From Microbacterium marinum (GTDB taxonomy: Bacteria > Actinomycetota > Actinomycetes > Actinomycetales > Microbacteriaceae): DNA of 64,000 bases. Positions 48,176 to 55,935 of this stretch are shown here, piece after piece (position 1 is the stretch's first letter; the number at the start of each line of letters is the position of its first letter). The stretch covers positions 2,542,001-2,606,000 of the forward strand of contig NZ_JACHMD010000001.1 in assembly GCF_014204835.1 (NCBI RefSeq). Reading direction: 5' to 3'. The position numbers and the translations under genes were made by a program. Below the pieces are notes generated by a model that saw only the letters and a list, made by a program, of their open reading frames with translations, was not told where the DNA came from and did not search any database.

Positions 48176-48799
48176 ATGAGGCTGCATCGGGGTGCTCGCG
48201 CTGCGCGCGGTGGTCTGGTGGCGCTGTTCGCGACGTTCGTCGCGCTGCTGTCTCATGTCGCTGGTGGTGGTGAGGTTCCGGGCTGGCTCGGGGTGTTCGT
48301 GCCGCTGGTGTTGGCGTCCGCGGTGTCGACGGTGGTGGTGAGTCACCGCCTGTCGATGTGGCGCCTGTCCGTGGCGGTGATCGCGTCGCAGCTGCTCTTC
48401 CACACCTTGTTCACCCTCGGCGGCCCCTCAGGCGCTTTTCTGCTTCACGGGCACTTGCACGGTCACCACGACGGGGAGGTCGCAGCCTCGGTGGCGACGG
48501 TCACCGCCACCACGACCCATGACCATGACGGCGGGGTGATGTGGGCTGCCCACGCGGTCGCTGCGGTGATCACGGTCGCGGGTATCTATGTCGGGGAACG
48601 GTCTGTGCTGCTTGCCGCGGCTGCCGTCAGGGCAGCACGGACGTGGCTGGACCGGAAAACCATCTCTTTCACGGCCACACTCTCCGCGACCTTTGACTCT
48701 CCCCGCCAGGTGGTCCGGGGCGTCGTGCGTGCGTTGCGGTCGCTGTGCGTTCTCCCGGGGGATCGGCATCGCGGCCCCCCGCTGTCTTTCGGTATCTGA
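48176..48799 (+). CDS. Histidine-rich membrane protein
   Basis: 207 residues with about four to five membrane helices. The loop HGHLHGHHDGE and a second THDHD cluster suggest metal binding. The C-terminal segment is basic. It lies 106 bases upstream of copC on the same strand, so a role in copper or other metal handling is plausible. No exact family is recognised. Confidence 0.65.
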   Translation: MRLHRGARAARGGLVALFATFVALLSHVAGGGEVPGWLGVFVPLVLASAVSTVVVSHRLSMWRLSVAVIASQLLFHTLFTLGGPSGAFLLHGHLHGHHDGEVAASVATVTATTTHDHDGGVMWAAHAVAAVITVAGIYVGERSVLLAAAAVRAARTWLDRKTISFTATLSATFDSPRQVVRGVVRALRSLCVLPGDRHRGPPLSFGI

Positions 48800-48905
48800 C
48801 CTTCTCCACGCGGCGGCGCGTCGCCGTCGCGGACCCGCGCATTACTTGCGGCGGGTGTCAGCTCGTTCCCGCTCACACTGTCGGGAACATTCCGAAAGGA
48901 TGCCC

Positions 48906-49466
48906 ATGCGGCACACACATCTGTTCAGCGGCGCTGCGGCCGCAGTCCTCGCAGCACTCCTCATCACCGCCAGCAGCGCTCCGGCGATCGCGCACGAAAG
49001 CCTGACCTCGAGTTCCCCCACCGAGGGTCAGCAGTTCGACACCGCCCCGCAGCAGGTCGAACTCGTCTTCACCGACGAAGTCCTCCCCCAGGGCGCAGAG
49101 ATCGCCGTGGTCGACGACGCGGGCGAGGACTGGGTGGACGGTGAGGTCACGATCGACGGCTCCGCCGTGACGGTGCCGCTTGCCGCCGACATGCCCGACG
49201 CGGGTTACGAGGTGCAGTGGCGGGTGGTCTCCGGTGACGGGCACCCCATCTCCTCCACCATCCCGTTCACGGTGGGCGATGCGGAACCGGTCTCCGAGGC
49301 CCACGACGACGGGCACACCTCGCACGCGGACGCCGAAGCCGAAGAGTCTGACCAGTCCGCCGGACTCCCTACGTGGGGCGTCGTGACGCTCGCGGTCGGC
49401 GGGGTGGTCGTCGCCGCTGGTGTCGCGTTCCTCGCCGTCACTCTCGCGCGTCGACGCCGCTCGTGA
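48906..49466 (+). CDS. copC: CopC-domain copper-binding protein with C-terminal membrane anchor
   Basis: 186 residues. The signal peptide ends after APAIA, leaving His as the mature N-terminus (AHESLTSSSP), the classic CopC copper ligand. The beta-sandwich has FTDEVLPQGAEIAVVD and VVSGDGHPISSTIPFTV. A His/Asp/Glu-rich stretch (SEAHDDGHTSHADAEAEE) and a C-terminal helix (VVTLAVGGVVVAAGVAFL) follow. ATG 48906 rather than 48900 is preferred because AAAGG sits six bases upstream. Confidence 0.9.
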   Translation: MRHTHLFSGAAAAVLAALLITASSAPAIAHESLTSSSPTEGQQFDTAPQQVELVFTDEVLPQGAEIAVVDDAGEDWVDGEVTIDGSAVTVPLAADMPDAGYEVQWRVVSGDGHPISSTIPFTVGDAEPVSEAHDDGHTSHADAEAEESDQSAGLPTWGVVTLAVGGVVVAAGVAFLAVTLARRRRS

Positions 49467-49547
49467 TGCGTCGCGCGTAGTCCCATGGAGGGTGGTTCGG
49501 GCTAGCTCTTTCTCAATGCCGGCTCGGGCCACCCTCTCGTGTAGTAC

Positions 49548-49569
49548 TATCTGCGTATGCACGTAGATA
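49548..49569. promoter_or_regulatory. Palindromic operator overlapping the arsR-type start codon
   Basis: TATCTGCG-TATGCA-CGTAGATA, a 22-bp palindrome with one mismatched pair, centred on the ATG at 49557. TACTAT at 49545-49550 is a -10 six bases before the ATG. A repressor bound here would block both RNA polymerase and the start of a leaderless mRNA. Confidence 0.65.
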
Positions 49570-49901
49570 CGAATGCGGATGATCTCACTCCCGGGAGCGA
49601 GTACGTCGAAGTTGCCGTCGAGGTATTTCGTCTCCTGGCGGACGCGACCCGCATCCGTATCGTGCTGGCGCTGCGCGACGGGGAGCAGTCGGTGAACACC
49701 CTCGCGGAGCTCGTCGACCGCAGCCCCGCCGCAGTCTCCCAACACCTCGCCAAGCTGCGCTGGGGAAAGATCGTCCGGGTCCGGCAGGAGGGCAACAAGG
49801 CGTTCTACCGCCTGACCGACGAGCACGCCATGCGTCTCGTCGTCGAAGCGATCCGCCAAGCAGAGCACGCGGTGGACGAGACCCCGGGGCACCACGCATG
49901 A
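49557..49901 (+). CDS. ArsR/SmtB family transcriptional regulator
   Basis: A 114-residue winged-helix repressor. VFRLLADATRIRIVLALRDGEQ opens the fold, and ELVDRSPAAVSQHLAKLRWGKIV is the recognition region. The C-terminal tail has H and E residues (AEHAVDETPGHHA) that could bind metal. The classic alpha-3 ELCVC motif is replaced by ELVD. It overlaps the following MFS gene as ATGA and probably represses both. Confidence 0.9.
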   Translation: MHVDTNADDLTPGSEYVEVAVEVFRLLADATRIRIVLALRDGEQSVNTLAELVDRSPAAVSQHLAKLRWGKIVRVRQEGNKAFYRLTDEHAMRLVVEAIRQAEHAVDETPGHHA

Positions 49902-51187
49902 TCCGCGTCCTCCGAAACGCGACCTACCGGGCGCTGTTCTCGGCGCAGGTCCTCGCCCTCCTAGGCACCGGACTGTTGACGGTCGCGCTCGGTCTGCTTG
50001 CGTTCGACCTTGCAGGCGAGAACGCCGGCGCCGTGCTCGGCACCGCCCTGACGATCAAGATGATCGCCTACGTCGGTGTCGCTCCGCTGGTCGCCGCGCT
50101 CGTTGACCGGCTCCCGAAGAAGGCCGTGCTGGTCGGGGCGGATGCGATCCGTTTCGCGATCGCTCTGTCCCTGCCGCTGGTGACGGAGACGTGGCAGATC
50201 TACGTGCTCGTGTTCGTCCTGCAGTCAGCGTCCGCAACGTTCACGCCCGCGTTCCAGTCTCTCATCCCGAGCGTGCTGCCTGAGTCCCGCGACTACACCC
50301 GTGCGCTGTCGCTGTCGCGCCTCGCGTACGACCTGGAAGCGCTACTCAGCCCGATCATCGCCGCAGCGCTCCTCACCGTCGTCTCCTACAACAACCTGTT
50401 CCTCGGTACCGCCCTCGGCTTCGCCTGCTCCGCCGTCCTCGTCGTGACCGCGAAGCTCCCCGCTCGAGAACCCGTCACCTCATCGGACACGTTCTGGCAG
50501 CGGCTCCCTACCGGTGTGCGCGTGTTCGCACGCACCCCCACGCTCCGGTTCGTGATGCTGACCAACATCGTCGTCGCCGCCGGCACCGCGATCGTCCTCG
50601 TCAACTCCGTCGTCTACTCCCGCGGCGTGTTCGGGCTCGACGACACCGCCCTTACCCTCGCCCTCGCCAGCTACGGCATCGGCTCCCTCGTCGTCGCCCT
50701 CAACGTCCCCTGGCTCGTCGACCGGTTCGGCGTCACCCGCCCCATGCTCCTCGGCGGCACCCTCATCGTCCTCGGACTCACCGCCGCGACCCTCATCACC
50801 GGGCTACTCACCTCGAACCCCAGCGGGTGGCCGCTGCTGCTGGCGACGTGGGGTGCGCTCGGCATGGGCACCTCACTCGTGAACACCCCGTCATCACGCC
50901 TGCTCGCGGAAGCCTCCACCCCGCAGAACCGGAACCTGGTCTACACCGCCCAGTTCGCGCTCTCCCACGCCTGCTTCCTCATCACCTACCCCATCGCCGG
51001 ATGGCTCGGCGGTGCGAGCCTCCTCGCAGCCGCGATCACCCTCACCGTCCTCGCGGCCGGCGCCCTCGCGGCCGCATTTCTCCAAGCAGAGAACACCCAC
51101 CGCCGACGTGGTGTCGCTGAGATGGACGACGACAGCTCGACACGCGAAGCAGCATCCGCACCGGAAACGCCTGCCGAAACCACGTAA
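49898..51187 (+). CDS. MFS transporter
   Basis: A 429-residue permease with twelve predicted helices, in the MFS_3/NreB-like style (LVDRLPKKAVLVGADAIRF between helices 2 and 3; ESRDYTRALSLSRLAYDLEALLSP in the middle). It is coupled to an ArsR regulator by an ATGA overlap and lies after copC, so it likely exports a metal ion or drug. Substrate unknown. An acidic tail ends the protein. Confidence 0.87.
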   Translation: MIRVLRNATYRALFSAQVLALLGTGLLTVALGLLAFDLAGENAGAVLGTALTIKMIAYVGVAPLVAALVDRLPKKAVLVGADAIRFAIALSLPLVTETWQIYVLVFVLQSASATFTPAFQSLIPSVLPESRDYTRALSLSRLAYDLEALLSPIIAAALLTVVSYNNLFLGTALGFACSAVLVVTAKLPAREPVTSSDTFWQRLPTGVRVFARTPTLRFVMLTNIVVAAGTAIVLVNSVVYSRGVFGLDDTALTLALASYGIGSLVVALNVPWLVDRFGVTRPMLLGGTLIVLGLTAATLITGLLTSNPSGWPLLLATWGALGMGTSLVNTPSSRLLAEASTPQNRNLVYTAQFALSHACFLITYPIAGWLGGASLLAAAITLTVLAAGALAAAFLQAENTHRRRGVAEMDDDSSTREAASAPETPAETT

Positions 51188-51234
51188 CGGACACCGTTTC
51201 CGGCCCGCCGCGGTAACCAAAAACCGTCGTGCCA

Positions 51235-51256
51235 CCGAAAACGATCGTTTCCGGCA
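51235..51256. repeat. Palindromic site, right copy (inverted)
   Basis: CCGAAAACGATCGTTTCCGG plus CA. Its reverse complement matches the left site at 48112-48135 except for two central G. The 51188-51394 interval also carries CCGTTTCCGG at 51194 and CCGAAAC at 51267, upstream of the recombinase gene. Confidence 0.45.
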
Positions 51257-51394
51257 AGCGCTCGATCCGAAACAGGTCGCGCGTGGAGCCGCAGCTGTGC
51301 ACTTGGTCGCACGCGACCGCCCCGCTTACGCGCGATGCCCGATTAGGGATCCACCCTGATGCGCGGCTGTCTCGCGAGTGGCACGCTCGGCGCC

Positions 51395-52003
51395 ATGGAT
51401 GGAATACAGATTGGCTACGCCAGAGTCTCCACGACCGATCAGGACCTCACCTCACAGCGCGATGCGCTGCTAAGACTCGGGGTTCTTGATCCGAATATCT
51501 ACGTCGATCACGGGCTGACCGGCACGAACCGCTCGAGACCCGGGCTGCGCGAAGCGCTTGCGGCGGTGCGAGCAGGCGACACGCTCGTGGTCACGAAGCT
51601 CGATCGGCTTGCCAGGTCGGTGCGAGACGCGCGTGACATCGCCGACGAACTGACGATCAAAGGCGTCGCGCTCAGTCTTGGAGGGAGTCGGTACGACCCC
51701 ACAGATCCGGTGGGCCGGCTCCTGTTCAATGTGCTCGCCATGGTTGCAGAGTTCGAACGCGATCTGATCAGCATGCGCACAAAGGAGGGGATGGCGGTCG
51801 CTCGCGCGAAAGGACATCTGAAGGGCAGACAACCGAAGCTGTCGAACACGCAACGCAAGCTCCTGTTCGACGTGCAGGACCGCGGCGAATACACCCAGGC
51901 CGAGATCGCTGAACTGTTCAGCGTGTCCCGCGCGACCGTGTACCGCGAACTCCAGCGCCGACGCGTGGCATTCCTCGCCACCTGCGAGGCGCACATCTTC
52001 TGA
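51395..52003 (+). CDS. Serine recombinase (resolvase/invertase family)
   Basis: 202 residues. The catalytic N-terminal domain has IGYARVSTTDQDLTSQRDAL (nucleophile Ser in VST), LVVTKLDRLARSVRDA and VLAMVAEFERDLISMRTKEG, followed by a hinge and a C-terminal Hin-like HTH (YTQAEIAELFSVSRATVYRELQ). It resembles TnpR of Tn3-family elements or DNA invertases. No Tn3 transposase is present in the window. The start is ATG 51395; a longer frame from 51359 exists. Confidence 0.88.
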   Translation: MDGIQIGYARVSTTDQDLTSQRDALLRLGVLDPNIYVDHGLTGTNRSRPGLREALAAVRAGDTLVVTKLDRLARSVRDARDIADELTIKGVALSLGGSRYDPTDPVGRLLFNVLAMVAEFERDLISMRTKEGMAVARAKGHLKGRQPKLSNTQRKLLFDVQDRGEYTQAEIAELFSVSRATVYRELQRRRVAFLATCEAHIF

Positions 52004-52106
52004 ACAAGCCGCCACTGCGGCGACGACCCTTGCCCTCAGGGCGCCGCCGCACCCGGCTCGGTCTGCACGCCGTCTCCAGGCGTGTTTCCGTTGGGCCTTC
52101 ACCCAG

Positions 52107-52487
52107 TCACGAGGCTGACCCCGCCGCGCTCGGCACCTCACCCAGGGAGTAGTACACCGGGATGCCACGGCTCTGCGCGATCGCGACATCTTGGTCTGCG
52201 CCGCGAGAGTCGCCGGACAATCGCAGCACCGCGTCGCAGTGCTGCAGCAGCCGTTCGGCCGTCGGATACATCACGTCGGCCGCCAGCGGATCGGTGGGCC
52301 CACTCGCTCCGGCGCTCTCCAGCACGGGCAGGGCGACCCACTCGCCGATCATCGGCACGTGGCCGGCTTGGAAGATCGGCCAGGCCGCCTCCTCCAGACG
52401 CTTGAGGTTCCGGGCCATCAGTTCGGGGTTCCCGTTTGTGCCGGATGCGTAGGGCCCGGCGATCAGAATCAACATAGGCTTGGTCAT
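52107..52487 (-). CDS. DUF4406 / nucleoside 2-deoxyribosyltransferase-like protein
   Basis: A 126-residue Rossmann-like protein. LILIAGPYASGTNGNPELMARN is the N-terminal loop, WPIFQAGHVPMIGEWVALP follows, and CDAVLRLSGDSRGADQDVAIAQSRGIPVYY forms the C-terminal half. DUF4406 proteins resemble nucleoside deoxyribosyltransferases. TATTGT lies seven bases before the ATG. Divergent from a DeoR-family gene, which probably regulates it. Confidence 0.78.
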   Translation of the reverse strand: MTKPMLILIAGPYASGTNGNPELMARNLKRLEEAAWPIFQAGHVPMIGEWVALPVLESAGASGPTDPLAADVMYPTAERLLQHCDAVLRLSGDSRGADQDVAIAQSRGIPVYYSLGEVPSAAGSAS

Positions 52488-52502
52488 ATCCGGCACAATA
52501 CA

Positions 52503-52520
52503 GCAGAAACGTGCAGAAAC
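52503..52520. promoter_or_regulatory. Direct repeat in the DUF4406/deoR-type divergent region
   Basis: GCAGAAAC occurs twice (52503-52510 and 52513-52520), one helical turn apart, within the 48 bases between the two start codons. A likely operator for the DeoR-family repressor. Confidence 0.5.
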
Positions 52521-52535
52521 AGGAAGGACCGCACA

Positions 52536-53291
52536 ATGCTCGCTGCGGCACGCAAGCACCTCCTCCTCGAACGCCTCCGCACCGACGGGCGCATCGTCGC
52601 GAAGGAGATCGCTGCTGAGCTGGGGCTGTCCGAGGACAGCATCCGCCGCGACCTGCGCGAACTCGACGCCCAAGGTCTCGCCGTGCGGGTTTACGGCGGG
52701 GCCCTCCCCGCCTCACCAGCCACAGCCGATTACGCAGCACGCTCGATGGTCGCGCCCGAGAGCAAGCGTCGGGTCGCAGCGGCAGCAGTTCGGCTGATCG
52801 AGCCGGGCGCGACCATCATCCTGGACGGCGGAACGACGACGCTCGCCATGGTCGACGCGCTCCCGAAGAGCTTCCGCGGCACGATCATCACCCACAGCCC
52901 CACCATCGCCGCCGCCCTCCTGGACCACGAGGCAGACATCTTCCTGATCGGCGGACAGATCTTCAAACACTCCGCGGTCGCCTGCGGGGCGGCCGCCGTC
53001 GAGGTCGCGAACAGGATCAGCGCCGACCTCTTCTTCCTCGGCGTCACCGGCATCCACCCCACCGCCGGACTCACCACCGGCGACCCCGAAGAAGCCAGCA
53101 TGAAACGCACCCTCGCCGCCCGCGCCGCAGAGACCTACGTACTCGGCAGCGACGAGAAGATCGGCGCCGCCTCCCGCTACACCGTCCTCCCCTTCGACGA
53201 CATCGCCGGCGTCATCACCGACAAACCGAAGACCGACCCGACCTCGCGCGAGCTGGCCAAAGCCGGCATCAACCTCGTCCACGCCGACTGA
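52536..53291 (+). CDS. DeoR/GlpR family transcriptional regulator
   Basis: 251 residues. The N-terminal HTH has IVAKEIAAELGLSEDSIRRDLRELDAQG. The effector domain includes ILDGGTTTLAMVDALP and DLFFLGVTGIHPTAGLTTGDPEEA, as in DeoR proteins that bind sugar phosphates. GGAAGG precedes the ATG. It is divergent from the DUF4406 gene, which may be its target. Confidence 0.9.
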   Translation: MLAAARKHLLLERLRTDGRIVAKEIAAELGLSEDSIRRDLRELDAQGLAVRVYGGALPASPATADYAARSMVAPESKRRVAAAAVRLIEPGATIILDGGTTTLAMVDALPKSFRGTIITHSPTIAAALLDHEADIFLIGGQIFKHSAVACGAAAVEVANRISADLFFLGVTGIHPTAGLTTGDPEEASMKRTLAARAAETYVLGSDEKIGAASRYTVLPFDDIAGVITDKPKTDPTSRELAKAGINLVHAD

Positions 53292-53307
53292 GGGTTACGG
53301 TTGCCGA

Positions 53308-53895
53308 ATGCTCCGCCTCATCGCCAGGGTCTATTGGACGTTCAGCAAGTGGACGCTCGCGACCGAGCCCGCGCCCACCCGGCCCACCGTCGTCCTGGGT
53401 GCGCCGCACACCTCCAACTGGGACTTCGTGCTCATGCTCGCCATCGCATGGCGCCTGAAGATGCGGTTTCGCTGGCTGGGTAAGGAGAGTCTCTTCCGCG
53501 GCTGGCGAGGCCCGGTCATGCGGGCGATCGGCGGCATCCCGGTCGACAGGGCCAACCCTGCCGGGGTCGTCGACGACCTCGTCGGCCGTATCCGCGACGG
53601 TGACGTCTTCGGCCTCGTGGTGACACCAGAAGGCACCCGCGGCGGCGTCGGCCACTGGAAGTCGGGCTTCTACCGCATCGCGCGCGAGGCCGGCCTCCCC
53701 GTCACCCTCGGGTACGTCGATCGCACCACCATGACCACCGGGCTGGGACCCACGCTCACGCTCACCGGAGACGTCAGCGCAGACATGAACACCATCCGGG
53801 CGTTCTACGCCGACAAGTCCGGATTCCTTCCCGCTCGGCGGGTCGAGCCACGCCTGCGCGAGGAGGACGAGCCTCGTCCGACTGCCTCGGCGTAA
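53308..53895 (+). CDS. Lysophospholipid acyltransferase (PlsC-like)
   Basis: 195 residues. It contains the HX4D-type motif as PHTSNWDF (about 33-40), then GGIPVDRANP and TPEGTRGG, the canonical PlsC motifs. It probably acylates a glycerol or polyol lipid; the exact acceptor is unknown. TACGGT lies six bases before the ATG. It starts 16 bases after the DeoR-type gene. Confidence 0.85.
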   Translation: MLRLIARVYWTFSKWTLATEPAPTRPTVVLGAPHTSNWDFVLMLAIAWRLKMRFRWLGKESLFRGWRGPVMRAIGGIPVDRANPAGVVDDLVGRIRDGDVFGLVVTPEGTRGGVGHWKSGFYRIAREAGLPVTLGYVDRTTMTTGLGPTLTLTGDVSADMNTIRAFYADKSGFLPARRVEPRLREEDEPRPTASA

Positions 53896-53898
53896 GCG

Positions 53899-53959
53899 TC
53901 AGCCGCCGATGGCGCTCATGTGACAGACGGGTCGGAGGAACGACGAGCCGTTGATCGCG
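53899..53959 (-). pseudogene. moaA: Remnant of a moaA 3' end
   Basis: The 61 bases align without gaps to the 3' end of intact moaA (57537-57597) at 48 positions, in the same orientation. It reads AINGSSFLRPVCHMSAIGG-stop versus AINDPSFLQPARGMNAIGG-stop. Homology ends where the DUF1294 gene begins, so this is a truncated copy left by recombination or by an integrating element. Confidence 0.7.
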
Positions 53960-53965
53960 CGTCGC

Positions 53966-54430
53966 TCAGACGAGGTCCAGCGACAACATTCCGTCAGGAA
54001 TGTCCAACGCGATGCCACTCAGCTTTGCGAAGCCGATGAGTCCGATCAGCGCGGCGACATTGATGACAACGGAGCACCAGAACGCCCGACGGAATGAGCG
54101 TTTGCGGGTCTTGTGTCGAAACAGCTGCTGAGCGATGAGGGCTCCTGGCCAGCCACCGAACAGGCCGAGCATCACGAGGCTCTGCTCCGAAACCCGTCGG
54201 CGACCGCGGCGCGCGGCTCCCTTATCGACGCCGTAGGCCGCAATGGTGATAACGCTCAGGCCGGCGTAGAGCACCGGCATCCACCAGGGAAGATCGAGCA
54301 CGAAGTAGGCGATCGTGAATGCGGCGAGGAAGGTGCCGAACACCGACCAACTCAACGCCGGCGGCAAAGGTCGCGAAAAGTCACGCGGGCGATCAGATGC
54401 GCGCCGGGGTCGGTCGTATCCGATGGTCAC
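53966..54430 (-). CDS. DUF1294 membrane protein
   Basis: 154 residues. After a basic N-terminus come two helices, then [21 protein letters not shown] and LGLFGGWPGALIAQQLFRHKTRKRSFR, the DUF1294 hallmark, and a final helix. Function unknown for the family. Its start lies nine bases before the target duplication of the IS5-family element, so the insertion probably removed or separated its promoter. Confidence 0.88.
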   Translation of the reverse strand: MTIGYDRPRRASDRPRDFSRPLPPALSWSVFGTFLAAFTIAYFVLDLPWWMPVLYAGLSVITIAAYGVDKGAARRGRRRVSEQSLVMLGLFGGWPGALIAQQLFRHKTRKRSFRRAFWCSVVINVAALIGLIGFAKLSGIALDIPDGMLSLDLV

Positions 54431-54439
54431 TCGCTGATC

Positions 54440-54443
54440 CTAG
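54440..54443. repeat. Target site duplication, left (CTAG)
   Basis: CTAG directly before the left inverted repeat of the IS5-family element. The matching copy is at 57497-57500. Confidence 0.7.
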
Positions 54444-54493
54444 GGCGTGTTGATCAAGTCATCTGCCCTTGTCTCGGTGAGCCTTGAACGGTG

Positions 54494-54853
54494 ATGCGAC
54501 ACGAGATCTCTGACGAGGCGTGGGCCGTGATGGAGCCGTTGATGCCGACGGTTACGGGCCGGTCGAGGCCGTGGACGAATCATCGGCTCGCTGTCGAGGG
54601 AATGGCGTGGAAGTACCGCACCGGCGCTCCCTGGCGGGACGTGCCGGAGCAGTATGGGAAGTGGAACTCCATTTACAAGCGGTTCAGCCGATGGGCCGCG
54701 GACGGCACCTGGGAGAAGCTGCTCGCGGAGGTCCAGAGGCAGGCAGATGCCGCCGGGAAGATTGACTGGGTGGTCTCGATCGACTCCACGATCGCGCGTG
54801 TGCATCAGCACGGCGCGACCCTGAAGCGGGACACAGGGGGCTCTACCGAATGA
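54494..54853 (+). CDS. IS5-family transposase, first frame
   Basis: 119 residues with the IS5/IS427 N-terminal domain (ISDEAWAVMEPLMP, then YRTGAPWRDVPEQYGKWNSIYKRFSRW) and the first catalytic Asp in WVVSIDSTIARVHQH. It stops at 54853, and the reading continues in the next frame, as in two-frame members of the group. GTG 54491 is an alternative start. Confidence 0.9.
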   Translation: MRHEISDEAWAVMEPLMPTVTGRSRPWTNHRLAVEGMAWKYRTGAPWRDVPEQYGKWNSIYKRFSRWAADGTWEKLLAEVQRQADAAGKIDWVVSIDSTIARVHQHGATLKRDTGGSTE

Positions 54854-55376
54854 CAGGAATCCGTGGGTCGAGCCGCCGGATCACGGGATCGGACGCTCTC
54901 GCGGCGGACTGACAACCAAGCTGCACATGGTCTGCGATGGCCGTGGCCGGCCGTTGGGAATGCTGATCACCGGCGGCAACGTCAACGACACCACGATGAT
55001 GACCGCGGTCCTCGAAGACATTCGCGTGCCCCGCGCCGGTAAGGGTAGGCCCCGAACCCGCCCGGACCGGGTTCTTGCCGACAAGGGCTACCCTTCGAAG
55101 GCGAACCGCGCCTGGCTTCGCAGCCGCGGGATCGCTGCGACCATCCCGGAGCGTGACGACCAGATCGCGCACCGCCGGAAGCGGCCGGGTCGGCCGATCG
55201 ACTTCGGCGACCAGCAGCAAGCTCGCTACAAGGGGCGCAACGTGGTTGAGCGGTGCTTCAACCGGCTCAAGCAGTGGCGCGGGATCGCGATGCGCTCTGA
55301 CAAACTCGCCCGCAACTACCGCGCCGCGATCTGTCTCGCCGGAACTTTGATCTGGGTCAAGACCGGCGCGCGCTGA
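54825..55376 (+). CDS. IS5-family transposase, second frame
   Basis: The open frame runs from 54825. Conserved residues begin near PPDHGIGRSRGGLTTKLH. The second catalytic Asp is in VLADKGYPSKANRAWL and the Glu in VVERCFNRLKQWRGIAMRS. The shift from the first frame is +1 (or -2) within the 29-base overlap that contains a G5 run (54836-54840). A fused product is needed for a full DDE transposase. An independent start at ATG 54927 would lack conserved residues. Confidence 0.88.
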   Translation, partial: SGTQGALPNDRNPWVEPPDHGIGRSRGGLTTKLHMVCDGRGRPLGMLITGGNVNDTTMMTAVLEDIRVPRAGKGRPRTRPDRVLADKGYPSKANRAWLRSRGIAATIPERDDQIAHRRKRPGRPIDFGDQQQARYKGRNVVERCFNRLKQWRGIAMRSDKLARNYRAAICLAGTLIWVKTGAR

Positions 55377-55395
55377 GTGGACTTGGGTGAGCCGC

Positions 55396-55776
55396 TTACA
55401 CCTTCGTGGAGCGGGCGTGAAGTTGAGCGACGAACTCCTCGGCGGCGGCGAGTTGGATTCTGAGACGGTCGCGCCGCTCGAGCGCCTCCTGCCGGACACT
55501 CTCAAACCGAGCATCAAGTTCCGGATCGCGCGGGTTGGCGTTGACCAGATTGATGAGGTCGAGCAGCTCACGCATCTGGTCGAGGCTGTAGCCGAGGGGT
55601 TTCATCCGGCGGATTAGCATCACCCGTGCCTCGTCGTCGGCGGTGTAGAGGCGGAACCCGCCATCGGTGCGTCCGGACGGAGTGACGAGACCGATCTCGT
55701 CGTAATGGCGGAGGGTGCGCAGTGACAGACCAGTGCGCTCGGCCAGTTCACCGATGTGCATCGCCGCGTCAGTCAT
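55396..55776 (-). CDS. MerR family transcriptional regulator
   Basis: 126 residues. MHIGELAERTGLSLRTLRHYDEIGLVTPSGRTDGGFRLY is the MerR winged-helix, followed by RRMKPLGYSLDQMRELLDL and a dimerisation coiled coil. There is no Cys for metal sensing, so the inducer is not obvious. It is divergent from sulP, with an operator-like palindrome between them, and lies inside the IS element. Confidence 0.9.
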   Translation of the reverse strand: MTDAAMHIGELAERTGLSLRTLRHYDEIGLVTPSGRTDGGFRLYTADDEARVMLIRRMKPLGYSLDQMRELLDLINLVNANPRDPELDARFESVRQEALERRDRLRIQLAAAEEFVAQLHARSTKV

Positions 55777-55797
55777 GATCCCCGATTTCCTTCAACC

Positions 55798-55812
55798 CTC
55801 ACGTTACGTTAG
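55798..55812. promoter_or_regulatory. MerR-type operator
   Basis: CTCACGT-T-ACGTTAG, a 15-bp dyad (6 of 7 pairs) in the merR-sulP divergent region. The position and form fit a MerR binding site controlling one or both genes. Confidence 0.55.
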
Positions 55813-55935
55813 AGTCTCGTTGTTCGCTCGCACCCTGTCGTGCAGCATCCATCCTCTCCCGAATCTCTGAGACTTCCCGGCGCAACGGAGCGCCTTCCTG
55901 CGGGCTTACATCCCCGCCGACCACGAAGGAGCACC

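Noticed and set aside
51188..51394. Tn3-family terminal repeats
   Set aside because: The CCGAAAACG-type words resemble part of such ends, but no GGGG terminus, 38-bp repeat or Tn3 transposase is present.
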